This document shows, piece by piece, positions 43,013 through 53,901 of a stretch of 64,000 bases of DNA. The notes beneath the pieces were generated by a model. The model did not search any database, was not told where the DNA came from, and worked only from the letters and a program-made list of their open reading frames with translations. The position numbers were made by a program, and so were the translations under genes. Source of the stretch: Roseobacter sp. HKCCD6576-2 (GTDB lineage Bacteria > Pseudomonadota > Alphaproteobacteria > Rhodobacterales > Rhodobacteraceae); the NCBI RefSeq assembly GCF_013179285.1, contig NZ_WVNW01000002.1, positions 744,001-808,000 on the forward strand. The letters run 5' to 3'. Each line of letters starts with the position of its first letter. Positions within the stretch are counted from its first letter, which is position 1.

Positions 43013-45427
43013 ATGAAAACACTTGCTCAGGCCGTGGTGATTGGCGGCGGGTTGGTCGGTTGCTCCATCCTCTATCATCTGGCGAAACTCGGCTGGAAAG
43101 ATGTGGTCCTGCTGGAGCGGGACGAGTTGACCTCGGGTTCCACCTGGCATGCGGCGGCCAATATCCACGGATTGCATGACAACACCAATATCAGCCGCAT
43201 CCAGCATTACACGATGAACCTCTACAAGGCGTTGGAGGCGGAAACCGGCCAAGGCTGCGGCGTGTTCCAACCCGGCTCGCTCTATCTCGCCCAAACCGAA
43301 GACCGCGAGCATCAGTTGCGCCTGCAAGAGGCCAAGGCGCGCTATTACAAGATGAGTTTCCATGAAATCAGCCGCGATGAGGCCGAGCGCCTGCATCCGC
43401 TGGTCGATTTCGACGGCATCCGCTGCATTATGTATGAGCCCGATGGCGGCAATGTGGACCCATCCGGCGTGACCATGGCCTATGCGGCGGGGGCCCGCGC
43501 GATGGGGGCCGAGATCCACCGTTTCACGCCCGTCACCGCCACCCGGCAACAGCCAGACGGGACCTGGATCGTTGAGACACCAAATGGCGATATCCACACC
43601 GAGTGGGTGATCAATGCCGCCGGGCTTTGGGGGCGCGAAGTCGCCGCCCTTGCCGGAATCGACCTGCCGCTGCAACCGACCGAGCACCAGTATTTCGTCA
43701 CCGAAACCATCGACGAGATCGTCGCCCATGGCACCCGCCTGCCCTCCGTCGCCGATCGCGACGGGGAGTACTACTTGCGCCAAGAAGGTCAGGGCTTGCT
43801 GATCGGCGCCTATGAACGCGACATGCGGTTTTGGGCCGAGGATGGCACACCGCAGGGCTTCGGCCATGAGCTTTTTGCCGATGACCTGGACCGGATCATG
43901 GAAAACGTTATGCGCGCGATGGAGCGGGTGCCTGCGGCCGCCAATGCTGGCGTGAAACGGGTGATCAACGGGCCGATGATCTGGTCACCGGACAGTTCCG
44001 CGCTCTTTGGCCCGTTGCCGGAACTGCGGAACTATTTCTGCTGCAACGGGATCATCCCCGGCTTCTCGCAATCCGGTGGCCTCGGCCTTTTGGCGGCGGA
44101 ATGGATCATTGAGGGCGAGCCGAAGCTCGACATGTTTGGCTGGGACCTGGCGCGCTATGGCTCCTGGGCGGGGAAGGCCTTCACCAAGGCCCGGGTTGAG
44201 GACCAATATGCCAACCGTTTCGCAATCCATTTCCCGAATGAGGAGCGCAGCGCCGGGCGCCCTGCGCGGGTGCGGCCAGCCCATGAGATGCAAGCCGAGA
44301 TGGGCGCGGTCTTCGGGATGAACTGTGGCTGGGAACACCCGCTTTGGTTCGCCGATAAGCCGGGCGTGACCGAAACCATCGGGTTCAAGCGGCAGAACTG
44401 GTTTGAGCCGGTGGGCCGCGAGGTTCAAATGCTGCGCAACCACGTGGGTGTGCTCGATATCTCCAATTTCGCCAACTACGAGATCAAAGGCCCGGGCGCC
44501 CAGGCTTGGCTCGATGCGCTTCTGGCCAATCGCATTCCGACGGAGATCGGGCGGTCCTGCCTCGCGCCGCTCATCGGCGTGCGCGGCGGCGTGGCGGGCG
44601 ATTTCACCGTCACCAAACTGGCCGAAGACCACTACATGATGATCGGATCCGGCATGGCCGAGCGCTATCATCAGCGGTTCTTCAATATGGTGCCCCTGCC
44701 CGACGGCACCACCTTTGAAAACCGCACCGACGCGCTTTGCGGCATGAATATCGCCGGGCCGAAATCCCGCGAGCTGTTGCAGCGCTTGACCAATGAGGAC
44801 CTCTCCAACGACGCCTTCCGCTTCATACGCTCGCGGCAGATGATCGTGGCGGGCGTGCCGGTTGTGGCGCTGCGGGTGTCCTTCACCGGCGATCTCGGGT
44901 GGGAGTTGCATTGCGAGGCGGCGTACCAAGTAGCCCTCTATACCGCGCTCATTGAGGCCGCACGCGACCTCGGCGGCGGGCCAGTGGGCAGCCGCGCACT
45001 CGGGTCGCTTCGGATCGAGAAGGGCTATGGCTCCTGGGGGCGTGAATATAGCCCGGAATACTGGCCGCAGGAGCTTGGCCTGGAGCGCTTGATCAAGCTC
45101 GACAAGGCGTTCCTGCACAAAGATGCCTTTCTGGCGCTGGCCGACAACGAACCGCGCGAGACCTTGCAGATATTCGAGATGGAGGCTCGCGACGCCGATG
45201 CCAGCGGCGGCGAGCCGATATTCCGGCTCGATGGTACGGCGGTCGGCCATGTCTCCTCCGGCGCCTATTCCGCGCATACGGGCAAATCCCTGGCGCTCGG
45301 TTTTGCCAAAACCGGCACGGTGCAGCCCGGCGACGAGGTAGAGATTTTTGTTCTGGGTCAGGCGCATAAGGCCCGCATGCTGGCCGCGCCGCCATTCGAT
45401 CCGGGCGGGCTACGGCTCCGCAGCTGA
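43013..45427 (+). CDS. FAD-dependent dehydrogenase fused to a GcvT domain (dimethylglycine/sarcosine dehydrogenase family)
   Basis: An 804-residue two-part enzyme. The N-terminal DAO-type flavin domain starts VVIGGGLVGCSILYHLA and contains GSTWHAAANIHG; the histidine in STWH is the usual site of covalent FAD in dimethylglycine and sarcosine dehydrogenases. From about residue 430 a GcvT-like folate domain follows, with FEPVGREVQMLRNHVGVLDIS, SFTGDLGWELHC and SLRIEKGYGSWGREY. It should oxidise an N-methylated amine and pass the methylene group to tetrahydrofolate. The exact substrate is open. A GcvA-like LysR gene is convergent with an 18-bp overlap. Confidence 0.92.
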   Translation: MKTLAQAVVIGGGLVGCSILYHLAKLGWKDVVLLERDELTSGSTWHAAANIHGLHDNTNISRIQHYTMNLYKALEAETGQGCGVFQPGSLYLAQTEDREHQLRLQEAKARYYKMSFHEISRDEAERLHPLVDFDGIRCIMYEPDGGNVDPSGVTMAYAAGARAMGAEIHRFTPVTATRQQPDGTWIVETPNGDIHTEWVINAAGLWGREVAALAGIDLPLQPTEHQYFVTETIDEIVAHGTRLPSVADRDGEYYLRQEGQGLLIGAYERDMRFWAEDGTPQGFGHELFADDLDRIMENVMRAMERVPAAANAGVKRVINGPMIWSPDSSALFGPLPELRNYFCCNGIIPGFSQSGGLGLLAAEWIIEGEPKLDMFGWDLARYGSWAGKAFTKARVEDQYANRFAIHFPNEERSAGRPARVRPAHEMQAEMGAVFGMNCGWEHPLWFADKPGVTETIGFKRQNWFEPVGREVQMLRNHVGVLDISNFANYEIKGPGAQAWLDALLANRIPTEIGRSCLAPLIGVRGGVAGDFTVTKLAEDHYMMIGSGMAERYHQRFFNMVPLPDGTTFENRTDALCGMNIAGPKSRELLQRLTNEDLSNDAFRFIRSRQMIVAGVPVVALRVSFTGDLGWELHCEAAYQVALYTALIEAARDLGGGPVGSRALGSLRIEKGYGSWGREYSPEYWPQELGLERLIKLDKAFLHKDAFLALADNEPRETLQIFEMEARDADASGGEPIFRLDGTAVGHVSSGAYSAHTGKSLALGFAKTGTVQPGDEVEIFVLGQAHKARMLAAPPFDPGGLRLRS

Positions 45428-46294
45428 TCTCTCTAAAAGCCAGTCCCGGAACCGCCGGGCCGAGGGTTTCAACGCCCGCGCCGGACGGGTGAGGTAGTAA
45501 CTCCACGGGCTTTCCACCGCGCAAGGAAACGGCTCGATCAGCACATTCCGGTCAAGATAGGGCTGCGCCAGAGAGCGCAGAACCGCGACGCAGCCCAACC
45601 CGTTCGCCGCCAGTTCCAGCGCCACATTGGAGGAGTTCGACCGCACTCCGCCCTGCAGATCGAGATTGTCGAGCCCCAATCCATCGGCCACCGCGCCCCA
45701 GCAATCCTGCCGCGTCAGAATATGGATCAGATCGGCGCTGACCAATTGTTCAGGCCGCGACAGCGCTTCGCCCGCCACCTGATAGCCCGGCGCGGAAACC
45801 ACGGTCAGCTCTTCCGACGCCAGGAGCGCATCGCCCGGCAACACCGCATCTTGGCGTTTGATCTCGATGGTTAGATCGGCCACCTCACCCACGCTGTCGG
45901 CCCAGATCGTGCCATTTAAGGTGATCGTATAGCTGGAGTGATCCGCCAGAAACGCAGCGACCTGGGCCGCGAGCCAGTTCTCCGCCAAGCTGATCGGGCA
46001 GGAGATCACCACCGTCTGATCATGGGTCCGTGTGACGATCGCCTCGGTCGCATCTTCGATCTGTTGCAAGGCGCGACGGAGGCCGGGCAGATAGGCCTGC
46101 CCCGGCCCGGTCAGCTCCAAGCTGCGGGCATGGCGAATAAAGAGCGGTTTGCCGAGATACTCTTCCAAGGACCGCACATGGTTGGAGATCGCCGCTTGGG
46201 TATAGTTCAACTCATCGGCGGCCGCGGTGAAACTCAGATGCCGCGCGGCGGCCTCGAAGGATCGGATATGGGTCAGATAGGGTTTATGGTCCAT
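45410..46294 (-). CDS. LysR-family regulator, GcvA-like
   Basis: A 294-residue LysR protein starting [42 protein letters not shown] (read in parts), a pattern like GcvA regulators of one-carbon genes. The effector domain is complete ([13 protein letters not shown], then [12 protein letters not shown]). It lies tail to tail with the FAD/GcvT dehydrogenase gene and head to head with lexA, with 241 bp to the lexA start. Control of the dehydrogenase is suggested by function but not by a shared promoter. Confidence 0.92.
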   Translation of the reverse strand: MDHKPYLTHIRSFEAAARHLSFTAAADELNYTQAAISNHVRSLEEYLGKPLFIRHARSLELTGPGQAYLPGLRRALQQIEDATEAIVTRTHDQTVVISCPISLAENWLAAQVAAFLADHSSYTITLNGTIWADSVGEVADLTIEIKRQDAVLPGDALLASEELTVVSAPGYQVAGEALSRPEQLVSADLIHILTRQDCWGAVADGLGLDNLDLQGGVRSNSSNVALELAANGLGCVAVLRSLAQPYLDRNVLIEPFPCAVESPWSYYLTRPARALKPSARRFRDWLLERSAAEP

Positions 46295-46463
46295 GCGGAT
46301 CGGGCCTCCTCCACCACCATTGCTCCCTGAAAATCCGCCGAGGGAAAAGCAAAGACTGCGCCATGGCCAAGAAAATCGATGTCATGAGATGTCAGGATGG
46401 CGAGTCAACGCGGTGAGATGGCCCCTGGAGCAGGAAGAATTCATCCGCTCTGCACCCGATTCG

Positions 46464-46492
46464 TTGACACAGAGGGGGAACAGGGGTAGAAC
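46464..46492 (+). promoter_or_regulatory. lexA promoter
   Basis: TTGACA at 46464-46469, a 17-bp spacer and TAGAAC at 46487-46492 give a near-ideal sigma-70 promoter, about 44 bp before the lexA ATG. The -10 element overlaps the SOS box, so bound LexA would block polymerase. Confidence 0.75.
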
Positions 46493-46503
46493 ATTCCCTG
46501 AAC
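46489..46503. promoter_or_regulatory. LexA-binding SOS box (GAAC-N7-GAAC)
   Basis: GAAC-ATTCCCT-GAAC is the direct repeat known as the alphaproteobacterial SOS box (GTTC-N7-GTTC on the other strand). It lies 33-47 bp before the lexA ATG and overlaps the -10 box, the expected place for autorepression. The match is exact; binding is inferred from the known consensus. Confidence 0.85.
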
Positions 46504-46535
46504 GAGATCCTTATCGGACAGGCGGAGGCCATCAG

Positions 46536-47225
46536 ATGCTGACGAAGAAACAGCTCGACCTTTTGGAGTTTATCCACAAGCGGATGCAACGCGATGGCGT
46601 GCCGCCGTCTTTTGATGAAATGAAAGAGGCGCTGGATTTGCGCTCGAAATCCGGCATTCACCGGCTGATCACCGCACTGGAGGAACGAGGGTTCATCCGC
46701 CGGTTGGCCCATCGCGCCCGCGCGATCGAGATTGTGAAATTGCCCGAGGCGCTGGAGGCGAAAACCGGCTTCACACCGCGCGTGATCGAAGGTGATCGGA
46801 GCGCCCCGCCTGCGGGCGCGATTCCGGTCAGCGGGATCGGCGCGACCGACCTGCCGGTGATGGGCCGGATCGCCGCGGGGACGCCGATTGAAGCAATCAG
46901 CCAAGTGGCGACTCATGTGACCGTGCCTCAACAGATGGTCAGCACGAACAAGCATCACTACGCGCTTGAGGTCAAAGGCGATTCCATGATTGAGGCCGGG
47001 ATTAACAATGGCGATATCGTGGTGATCGAAGAAGGCGCGACGGCGGACAACGGCGATATCGTCGTGGCGCTGGTCGAAGATCAGGAGGCGACGCTGAAAC
47101 GCTTCCGTCAGAAGGGCAATATGGTCGCTCTTGAAGCTGCGAACCCGGCTTATGAGACCCGTATGCTGCGCGACGATCAGGTCAAGGTTCAGGGTAAATT
47201 GGTCGGGTTGATCCGCACCTATTGA
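46536..47225 (+). CDS. lexA: SOS repressor LexA
   Basis: A 229-residue LexA from the ATG at 46536, with GGCGGAGG upstream; the longer upstream frame crosses the promoter and is not coding. The N-terminal wHTH has [23 protein letters not shown]. The self-cleavage site is Ala114-Gly115 in [10 protein letters not shown], the catalytic serine is Ser150 in [10 protein letters not shown], and the lysine is Lys188 in EATLKRF. RecA-bound ssDNA triggers cleavage. Its own promoter carries an SOS box. The convergent comEC gene overlaps its last 7 bp. Confidence 0.97.
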   Translation: MLTKKQLDLLEFIHKRMQRDGVPPSFDEMKEALDLRSKSGIHRLITALEERGFIRRLAHRARAIEIVKLPEALEAKTGFTPRVIEGDRSAPPAGAIPVSGIGATDLPVMGRIAAGTPIEAISQVATHVTVPQQMVSTNKHHYALEVKGDSMIEAGINNGDIVVIEEGATADNGDIVVALVEDQEATLKRFRQKGNMVALEAANPAYETRMLRDDQVKVQGKLVGLIRTY

Positions 47226-49420
47226 CGGCCTCCGGTCCAAAGCCGCGCGCCTTGAAGGGCGCGCGCGGTGGTGAATTCGACGCGATCCTTGGTCACATAG
47301 AGGGAAATCGCGCCGGTTTCGGCCAATGTGTCACCCGAGATCAACAAGCAAGGGGCATCGGGGGTGATGGCCGGCAGGTCCTCGGCATAGGCCGCGCGGT
47401 CCACCTGATCCGGCGACTGCGTCGCCCCGATCCAATCCACACGTTCAACAGCCGACAGATGTGCCGCCGTTTCCTGTGCCACAGGTACGAGGTCGGGTGC
47501 GTAATCCCGCAACCGCTCAGAAACCAAGACAATGTCATGGCGAGCGCAGGCGGCTTCCATCTCGCGCGCGGCGCGGCGACCGGCCCCATGCCAGAGACTA
47601 TGACCGCTCTCCAAAACAACATGCCAGCCCTCCCCCTCGGCCTGCCAGCCCGGGCGGATGGCAGCCTCGGGCTGATCCGCCCGATCCCCATCATTCTCGA
47701 GCCAGATCCCGGCAACAAACCCATCTCCCCGTGGCTTGGTCAGGGCGCGCCCCTCCGATGTTTCAAGCCCTGCCAAGCGACCCGACGACGACAGCAGAAG
47801 ATCGGGCCGGTCGCTGCCTGACCAGATCACCAAAGCGAGCGCCACCGGCGCAAACCCCAGGAGCCGTGCCCGGCCCTGCCAAAGGATGACGAAAATTACC
47901 CCGAGGCTGATCGCCGCCAAAACGCCGGCAGGCGGCGCGACGATCGGGCGCGTCGCGCCAGGCAGTGTGGCGACTTCATGGGCGACGGCCAAAATCCAAA
48001 CCAGGCCCTTCTCCATCACCCAAAACGCGATCCCTTCGAGGCCAAGCGGCCAGAGCAATGCTGCGAAAACCGCACAAGGGATCACCACGCTGCCCATCAC
48101 CGGCACCGTCAACAGATTGGCCAAGAGCCCATAGACCGCGATTTGATTGAAATGCGCTGCAGAGAAAGGCGCGGTTGCTGCGCCCGCCACAACGGAAGAA
48201 ATCACCAGCGCCACCATGCCCTTAGACCAAATCGGCAATTCAGTCATCCACGGATGGCCGCGCAAAGCGTTGAACACGGCCACAAGCGCCGCGGTCGCCG
48301 CAAAGGACATCTGAAACCCGGGGCTGAGCAAGGTCTCAGGACGGTGTGCCAGGACAATCAGGGCCGCAATCGCCACGGAGCGGAGCGTGATCGCGCGCCG
48401 GTCAAGCAAGACGGCGACAAACATCACCGCCACCTGGATAAAGGCCCGTTCCGTCGCGACATTGCCACCTGAGAGGGCCAGGTAAAACGCCCCTGCCCCC
48501 AAGGCCGCCAGCGCCGCCCATTTGCGGATCGGATAACGCAGCGCCAGAGCCGGGATAAGCGCCAGAACAAAGCGCAGAGCGGCATAGACGAACCCGGTCA
48601 ACAGCCCCATGTGCAGCCCTGAAATCGCCAGCAGATGCGCGATGTTCGCGCGGCGCATATCCTCCAGCGGCCCGGCAGAGAGACCGGATCGGTCGCCGGT
48701 CAGCACCGCCGCCGCGAACGCACCCGCCTCCCCCGAGATCCGCGCTTGGATCGCGGCCGACAGATTCAGCCGCAGATGGGTCAACGGCAAGGCCCAACCT
48801 TCACGTGGCTCCAAAAGCAATGCTGGCACACGGGTATACCCCACCGCACCGATTTCGAGGAACCAAGCATGGCGCTGAAAATCGAAACCGCCAGGCTCGG
48901 CGGGTCCCTCGGGCGGCCCCAGATGGCCGGTCATCATCACCCGCGCCCCCGGTTCCGGGGTGAGCCAGCGCTGCTCCCCATGCAGCGAGACCCGAACCCG
49001 ATTGGGCACGCGTTCGGGCGATGTCCGTTCCAACACAACCTGATCCAAGGTCAGCCGGACCGCATCGGAGGCTGAACGATCAATCGCGACGATCCGCCCC
49101 TCGATCGGCCCGTAATAGCGAAACTCCAGCACCGGTCCGGCAGCATCATGGGCGCGAAACCCGGCCAGGCACAGACCTGACAGGACGAGGAGAAGCGCCG
49201 TGACAGCGGGGCCCGCCATCTCTCGCAAGCGCCATGTGATCGCTGCTGCGACGAGCGCCAGCAGGAGCGCCAAACTGTAGACACGCCAACCGGGCTCCAC
49301 CCGCAACCCGAAATACCACGCCACACCGAGACCGACAAAAACCGGCGCCCACGGCATCAACGCCCCACGCTGGCCTTGCTGAACCTGGTCGATCAGATGC
49401 CAGAGGCGCACCCTTGTCAC
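47219..49420 (-). CDS. comEC: ComEC/Rec2 family DNA-uptake channel protein
   Basis: A 733-residue membrane protein. An N-terminal DUF4131-like region with short helices is followed by the Competence domain, including [21 protein letters not shown] and further helices to about residue 520. The C-terminal soluble part resembles a degenerate metallo-beta-lactamase region without the usual HxHxDH. ComEC transports single-stranded DNA across the inner membrane in transformation. It is convergent with lexA and divergent from gltX. Transformation competence cannot be inferred from this gene alone. Confidence 0.92.
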   Translation of the reverse strand: MTRVRLWHLIDQVQQGQRGALMPWAPVFVGLGVAWYFGLRVEPGWRVYSLALLLALVAAAITWRLREMAGPAVTALLLVLSGLCLAGFRAHDAAGPVLEFRYYGPIEGRIVAIDRSASDAVRLTLDQVVLERTSPERVPNRVRVSLHGEQRWLTPEPGARVMMTGHLGPPEGPAEPGGFDFQRHAWFLEIGAVGYTRVPALLLEPREGWALPLTHLRLNLSAAIQARISGEAGAFAAAVLTGDRSGLSAGPLEDMRRANIAHLLAISGLHMGLLTGFVYAALRFVLALIPALALRYPIRKWAALAALGAGAFYLALSGGNVATERAFIQVAVMFVAVLLDRRAITLRSVAIAALIVLAHRPETLLSPGFQMSFAATAALVAVFNALRGHPWMTELPIWSKGMVALVISSVVAGAATAPFSAAHFNQIAVYGLLANLLTVPVMGSVVIPCAVFAALLWPLGLEGIAFWVMEKGLVWILAVAHEVATLPGATRPIVAPPAGVLAAISLGVIFVILWQGRARLLGFAPVALALVIWSGSDRPDLLLSSSGRLAGLETSEGRALTKPRGDGFVAGIWLENDGDRADQPEAAIRPGWQAEGEGWHVVLESGHSLWHGAGRRAAREMEAACARHDIVLVSERLRDYAPDLVPVAQETAAHLSAVERVDWIGATQSPDQVDRAAYAEDLPAITPDAPCLLISGDTLAETGAISLYVTKDRVEFTTARALQGARLWTGGRQ

Positions 49421-49520
49421 CTCCCGCGCGGTTGCCTAAACACTCGCTCAACACCTACCCGCCTCATGGTTTCCAAGACGTTAACGCGCGCGATGCAAAC
49501 CCCGCGCCGAAAGGATGAAG

Positions 49521-50939
49521 ATGGCCGATACGCCTGCACCCGTGGTCACCCGCTTTGCCCCCTCGCCCACTGGTTTTCTGCATATCGGGGGCGCGCGCAC
49601 GGCGCTGTTCAACTGGCTCTACGCACGTGGCCGGGGCGGCAAATTCGTGCTTCGGATCGAAGACACCGATCGAGAGCGCTCTACCCCCGAAGCGACGCAG
49701 GCGATCCTCAATGGGTTAACCTGGCTTGGCCTCGATTGGGACGGGGAACCGATCAGTCAGTTCGCTGGCCGCGACCGTCATGCCGAAGTCACAACGACAA
49801 TGTTGGCGCAAGGGTCAGCCTATAAATGCTTCTCCACCCAAGATGAGATCGCCGCATTCCGCGATGCCGCCCGTGCCGAGGGCCGCTCCACGCTCTTCCT
49901 CTCTCCCTGGCGCGATGTGCCGCAAGATCAGCACCCCGATGCGCCCTATGTGATCCGCCTGAAAGCCCCGCGTGACGGGCAAACCGTGATCGAAGACGCC
50001 GTCCAGGGTGCCGTGACGGTGCGCAACGATCAGCTCGACGATATGATCCTGCTCCGCTCCGACGGCACACCGACCTATATGCACGCAGTTGTGGTGGATG
50101 ATCACGACATGGGCATCACTCATGTGATCCGTGGCGACGACCATCTCAACAACGCCGCGCGGCAGGCGCAGATCTATACCGCGATGGGATGGGATCTGCC
50201 GGTCTTCGCCCATATCCCACTGATCCATGGGCCAGATGGCAAGAAACTCTCGAAACGCCACGGCGCGCTTGGGGTCGAAGAATATGCCGCCATGGGCTAT
50301 CCGCCCGCCGCGATGCGGAACTATCTGGCCCGGCTCGGCTGGTCCCATGGCGATGACGAGCTTTTCACCGATGCGCAGGCTCTGGAGTGGTTCGACCTGG
50401 GCGGAATTGGCAAATCGCCCGCCCGGCTCGACTTCAAAAAGCTTGAGCATGTGGCGTCTTGGCATATCGCGCAAATGGATGATGCCGATTTGGTCGAAGA
50501 GATCGCTCGGTTTCGGACAATGACAGACCAGCCGGTTCTTTCGCAAGCGCAGCATAACGGATTGTTGACTGCGATGTATTGCCTCAAGGATCGTGCCAAA
50601 TCCCTGCCCGATCTGATTGAAAAGGCCCAATTTGTTATGGCCGAACGACCACTTGACCGGGATGAAAAGAGCCAGGCGGCGCTGACCGATGTATCCCGTG
50701 GTATACTGTTAGAATTGACTACGCAGCTGCAGAATGATAGCTGGTCCCGTGACACGCTTGAGGCGGTCCTGACCACAACGGCCGAGGCCCACGGGCTGAA
50801 ATTCGGCCAGCTTGCGCAGCCCTTGCGCGCGGCTCTGGCAGGTCGGGCAGCAACGCCCAGTGTCTATGACATGATGCTCGTCATTGGCCGCGATGAAACG
50901 ATCGCCCGCCTGACGGAGGCCGCCGCCCCCGCCCAATGA
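49521..50939 (+). CDS. gltX: Glutamyl-tRNA synthetase
   Basis: A 472-residue class I synthetase from the ATG at 49521, which has GAAAGG at proper spacing; the ATG two codons earlier abuts that site. It has [23 protein letters not shown] (HIGH motif as HIGG), [18 protein letters not shown] and the KLSKRHGA version of KMSKS. Zn-ribbon cysteines are absent. It charges tRNA-Glu, and alphaproteobacteria often use a second copy to charge tRNA-Gln for amidation, so which role this copy has is unsettled. Confidence 0.95.
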   Translation: MADTPAPVVTRFAPSPTGFLHIGGARTALFNWLYARGRGGKFVLRIEDTDRERSTPEATQAILNGLTWLGLDWDGEPISQFAGRDRHAEVTTTMLAQGSAYKCFSTQDEIAAFRDAARAEGRSTLFLSPWRDVPQDQHPDAPYVIRLKAPRDGQTVIEDAVQGAVTVRNDQLDDMILLRSDGTPTYMHAVVVDDHDMGITHVIRGDDHLNNAARQAQIYTAMGWDLPVFAHIPLIHGPDGKKLSKRHGALGVEEYAAMGYPPAAMRNYLARLGWSHGDDELFTDAQALEWFDLGGIGKSPARLDFKKLEHVASWHIAQMDDADLVEEIARFRTMTDQPVLSQAQHNGLLTAMYCLKDRAKSLPDLIEKAQFVMAERPLDRDEKSQAALTDVSRGILLELTTQLQNDSWSRDTLEAVLTTTAEAHGLKFGQLAQPLRAALAGRAATPSVYDMMLVIGRDETIARLTEAAAPAQ

Positions 50940-51040
50940 CGGCGCTTGGGTTTTGGCCAAGAAATCACGGGCCGACGCAAGGCCCCTGGAACGACCCGCC
51001 CGGCATCTGGCCGGGTGTGGCCAATTAGGAAGGGACTGAG

Positions 51041-52333
51041 ATGGCTGACAGCAAATCCGCCACGTTAAGCTTCGACGGCAAGACCCTGGAGCTTCCGATG
51101 CACTCGCCGACGGCGGGGCCGGATGTGATCGACATCACCAAACTCTATGGTCAGGGCGACGTGTTCACCCACGACCCTGGTTTTACCTCGACCTCGGCCT
51201 GCGAAAGTCAGATCACCTTTATCGACGGCGAAAAGGGTGAACTGCTGCATCGGGGCTATCCAATCGACCAACTGGCGGGCAAGTCGCATTATCTGGAAGT
51301 CTGCTACCTCTTGCTTTACGGCGAGTTGCCCAATGCCGCCGAGTTGGAAGACTTCGAAGATCGTGTGACGCGTCACACGATGATCCATGAGCAGATGGCG
51401 AATTTCTTCCGTGGCTTCCGCCGTGACGCCCATCCAATGGCGATCATGACCGGCGTGGTTGGCGCGATGTCGGCGTTTTATCACGACTCGACCGATATCA
51501 ATGACCCCTGGCAACGCGAAGTGGCGACGATCCGCCTGATCGCGAAAATGCCGACCATCGCGGCGATGGCCTATAAATACACCATCGGGCAACCGTTTGT
51601 GTATCCGCGCAATGATTGTGACTATGCCACGAACTTCCTGCGGATGTGTTTCGCAGTTCCGGCGGAAGAGTATCAGCCGGACCCGATCCTCTCGCGCGCG
51701 ATGGACCGGATTTTCACGCTGCATGCGGATCATGAGCAAAACGCCTCGACCTCGACCGTGCGTCTGGCGGGCTCCTCGGGCGCGAACCCGTTTGCCTGTA
51801 TCGCCGCTGGCATCGCCTGTCTCTGGGGCCCGGCCCATGGCGGCGCAAACCAGGCTTGCCTAGAGATGCTGCGGGAGATCGGCACCGTCGACCGCATCCC
51901 TGAGTTCATCAACCGCGCCAAAGATCGCGAGGATCCGTTCCGTCTGATGGGCTTCGGCCACAGGGTCTACAAGAACTTCGACCCACGTGCGAAGGTGATG
52001 AAAGAAAGCGCCGATGAGGTGCTGGATTTGCTGGGCATCGAGAACAATCCGACGCTGCAGGTTGCCAAGGAACTCGAAAAGATCGCTGTCGAGGATTCCT
52101 ATTTCCACGACAAGAGACTCTACCCCAATGTGGACTTCTATTCGGGCATCATCCTCGACGCGATGGGCTTCCCGACCTCGATGTTCACCCCGATCTTCGC
52201 GCTCAGCCGCACCGTGGGCTGGATCGCGCAGTGGAAAGAGATGATCGCCGATCCATCGGGCAAAATCGGTCGCCCGCGCCAGCTTTATACCGGCGCGACT
52301 TATCGCGACTATGTGGATATCGAAAACCGCTAA
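51041..52333 (+). CDS. gltA: Citrate synthase (type II)
   Basis: A 430-residue enzyme with the length of hexameric Gram-negative citrate synthases. The catalytic residues lie in [43 protein letters not shown] (read in parts) and [18 protein letters not shown]; an aspartate follows in [15 protein letters not shown]. It condenses acetyl-CoA with oxaloacetate at the start of the TCA cycle. GGAAGGGACTGAG precedes the ATG. It is 101 bp downstream of gltX and followed by a terminator. Confidence 0.97.
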   Translation: MADSKSATLSFDGKTLELPMHSPTAGPDVIDITKLYGQGDVFTHDPGFTSTSACESQITFIDGEKGELLHRGYPIDQLAGKSHYLEVCYLLLYGELPNAAELEDFEDRVTRHTMIHEQMANFFRGFRRDAHPMAIMTGVVGAMSAFYHDSTDINDPWQREVATIRLIAKMPTIAAMAYKYTIGQPFVYPRNDCDYATNFLRMCFAVPAEEYQPDPILSRAMDRIFTLHADHEQNASTSTVRLAGSSGANPFACIAAGIACLWGPAHGGANQACLEMLREIGTVDRIPEFINRAKDREDPFRLMGFGHRVYKNFDPRAKVMKESADEVLDLLGIENNPTLQVAKELEKIAVEDSYFHDKRLYPNVDFYSGIILDAMGFPTSMFTPIFALSRTVGWIAQWKEMIADPSGKIGRPRQLYTGATYRDYVDIENR

Positions 52334-52350
52334 AAGCCGGTCCAACCGAC

Positions 52351-52380
52351 AAAAGGCCGCCTCATCCGGGGCGGCCTTTT
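52351..52380 (+). terminator. Rho-independent terminator after gltA
   Basis: An 11-bp perfect stem AAAAGGCCGCC with its complement and an eight-base loop, ending in TTTT, 18 bp after the gltA stop. The A-rich 5' arm gives a short T run on the other strand too. Confidence 0.85.
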
Positions 52381-52492
52381 CCGTTGCGGTTTGGCGTCCC
52401 CTTCTCTGCTTCCCAAATATCCCCGCCGGAGGCATTGAATCTTCTGGCTGGTCGCGCCAATTTCGCGCCATCTCAATAACAGGACCGTGCCC

Positions 52493-53431
52493 ATGCCCCG
52501 CAAAATCATCATCGACACCGATCCGGGCCAAGACGACGCGGTCGCGATCCTTCTGGCCTTGGCGAGCCCCGAAGAGATCGAGGTTTTGGGTGTCACGGCG
52601 GTGGCGGGCAATGTGCCCCTCGCGCTGACGGAGAAGAACGCCCGCATCGTCTGCGAATTGGCCGGGCACATGCATATTCCGGTCTTTGCGGGTTGCGACG
52701 CCCCATTGGCGCGGAAACTGGTCACCGCGGAACACGTGCATGGCAAAACCGGTCTCGATGGCCCGCAATTGCCTGATCCAACCATGCCGTTGCAGGACAA
52801 ACACGGTGTCGATTTCATCATCGACACCCTGCGGCAAGAGCCCGCCGGCACGGTCACGCTCTGCCCGCTCGGGCCGCTCACCAATATCGCGACAGCCTTT
52901 CTGCGCGCGCCCGATATCGTCGAGAAGGTGGCCGAAATTGTGCTGATGGGCGGCGCCTATTTCGAGGTTGGTAACATCACACCCGCTGCGGAGTTTAACA
53001 TCTATGTCGACCCGCAAGCCGCTGACATCGTGTTTAAATCCGGCATCAGAATCACGGTGATGCCGCTCGACCTGACGCATAAGGCGCTGACCACCGCCGA
53101 GCGGGTCGCGACCTTCCGGGCCATGGGCACTCATGTGGGCAAGATGGTCGCGGAATGGACCGATTTTTTCGAACGCTTCGACAAAGAGAAATACGGCTCC
53201 GAAGGCGCGCCGCTGCATGACCCTTGCGTCATCGCCTATCTGATCCAACCGGAGCTGTTCCAGGGCCGTTTCGTCAATGTCGAGATCGAGACACAATCGG
53301 AACTGACGCTTGGCATGACCGTGGCCGATTGGTGGGGCGTCACCAACCGCGCGCCGAACGCCACCTTCATGGGCGATGTGGATGCGACAGGGTTCTTTGC
53401 CCTGCTCACCGAGCGGATCGCGCGGCTCTAG
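52493..53431 (+). CDS. Nucleoside hydrolase (inosine-uridine preferring type)
   Basis: A 312-residue enzyme from the ATG at 52493 (a GTG two codons earlier is possible). The calcium-binding N-terminus IIIDTDPGQDDAVAIL carries DxDxxxDD, and later landmarks are LCPLGPLTNIATAF, LMGGAYFEVGNITPAAEFNIYVDP and LHDPCVIAYL. It cleaves the N-glycosidic bond of ribonucleosides for salvage. It overlaps the convergent hypothetical gene by 4 bp. Confidence 0.93.
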   Translation: MPRKIIIDTDPGQDDAVAILLALASPEEIEVLGVTAVAGNVPLALTEKNARIVCELAGHMHIPVFAGCDAPLARKLVTAEHVHGKTGLDGPQLPDPTMPLQDKHGVDFIIDTLRQEPAGTVTLCPLGPLTNIATAFLRAPDIVEKVAEIVLMGGAYFEVGNITPAAEFNIYVDPQAADIVFKSGIRITVMPLDLTHKALTTAERVATFRAMGTHVGKMVAEWTDFFERFDKEKYGSEGAPLHDPCVIAYLIQPELFQGRFVNVEIETQSELTLGMTVADWWGVTNRAPNATFMGDVDATGFFALLTERIARL

Positions 53432-53901
53432 GCGACCTTGGCCAGCGGGTGAAACACCCCAAATGGCAGCGGCACCAGATCCGGCGCCACCCAGTGCCGT
53501 CGTGCGGAGGGCGCAAACAGCGTCTCGCGCCGCCAATGACGGAGCAGCCAGTTGGGGTCGCCGAACTCTGCCGAGAAAATCGCCGCCAGAACCTCCGACA
53601 TATCTGCACGCGGCATCTGCGCCATCTGATGTGCTGCCGCCGCGACTGAGGCAAGCGTAATCGTTTCGTGATACCCTTCGCTGTCACTATTCACCCCGCC
53701 ATGGGCCTCGTTGAAAGCGCGGATCATCCCAGGCATCTCCTGCGCCACCCAAGCCGGATCGTGACCGGCCAGGAGCCAAATCACCGCCGCCCAATGCGCC
53801 TGATGCGAGAATTCCGAGGCCGGTAAGCTGCGATCCGCAAACCCCTCACCGATATAGGAAATCCACGCATCATCGCGGACCGGTTGCTCAGCTTTTGTCA
53901 T
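53428..53901 (-). CDS. Uncharacterised protein paired with the RHH-like gene
   Basis: A 157-residue soluble protein starting [21 protein letters not shown]. Conserved-looking features are FSHQAHWAAVIWLLAGHDP, with two histidines in one helix, and EAHGGVNSDSEGYHETITLAS, with another HE pair, a possible metal or cofactor site in an all-helical fold. I recall similar FxHxxHxxxA...YHET proteins in other bacteria, but no named function. The start chosen overlaps the end of the upstream RHH-like gene by 14 bp, so the two form a translational pair. Confidence 0.75.
   Translation of the reverse strand: MTKAEQPVRDDAWISYIGEGFADRSLPASEFSHQAHWAAVIWLLAGHDPAWVAQEMPGMIRAFNEAHGGVNSDSEGYHETITLASVAAAAHQMAQMPRADMSEVLAAIFSAEFGDPNWLLRHWRRETLFAPSARRHWVAPDLVPLPFGVFHPLAKVA

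Noticed and set aside
43985-45367. Long antisense frame within the FAD/GcvT dehydrogenase gene
   Set aside because: No motifs, no ribosome-binding site, and the plus-strand gene is fully supported.
46293-46535. N-terminal extension of LexA by 81 codons
   Set aside because: It would run through the -35/-10 promoter and the SOS box; LexA homology starts at [10 protein letters not shown] with a good ribosome-binding site.
51860-53536. Long open frame (about 558 codons) antisense to gltA and the nucleoside hydrolase
   Set aside because: Covers two well-supported plus-strand enzymes and a terminator; composition is that of an antisense shadow.
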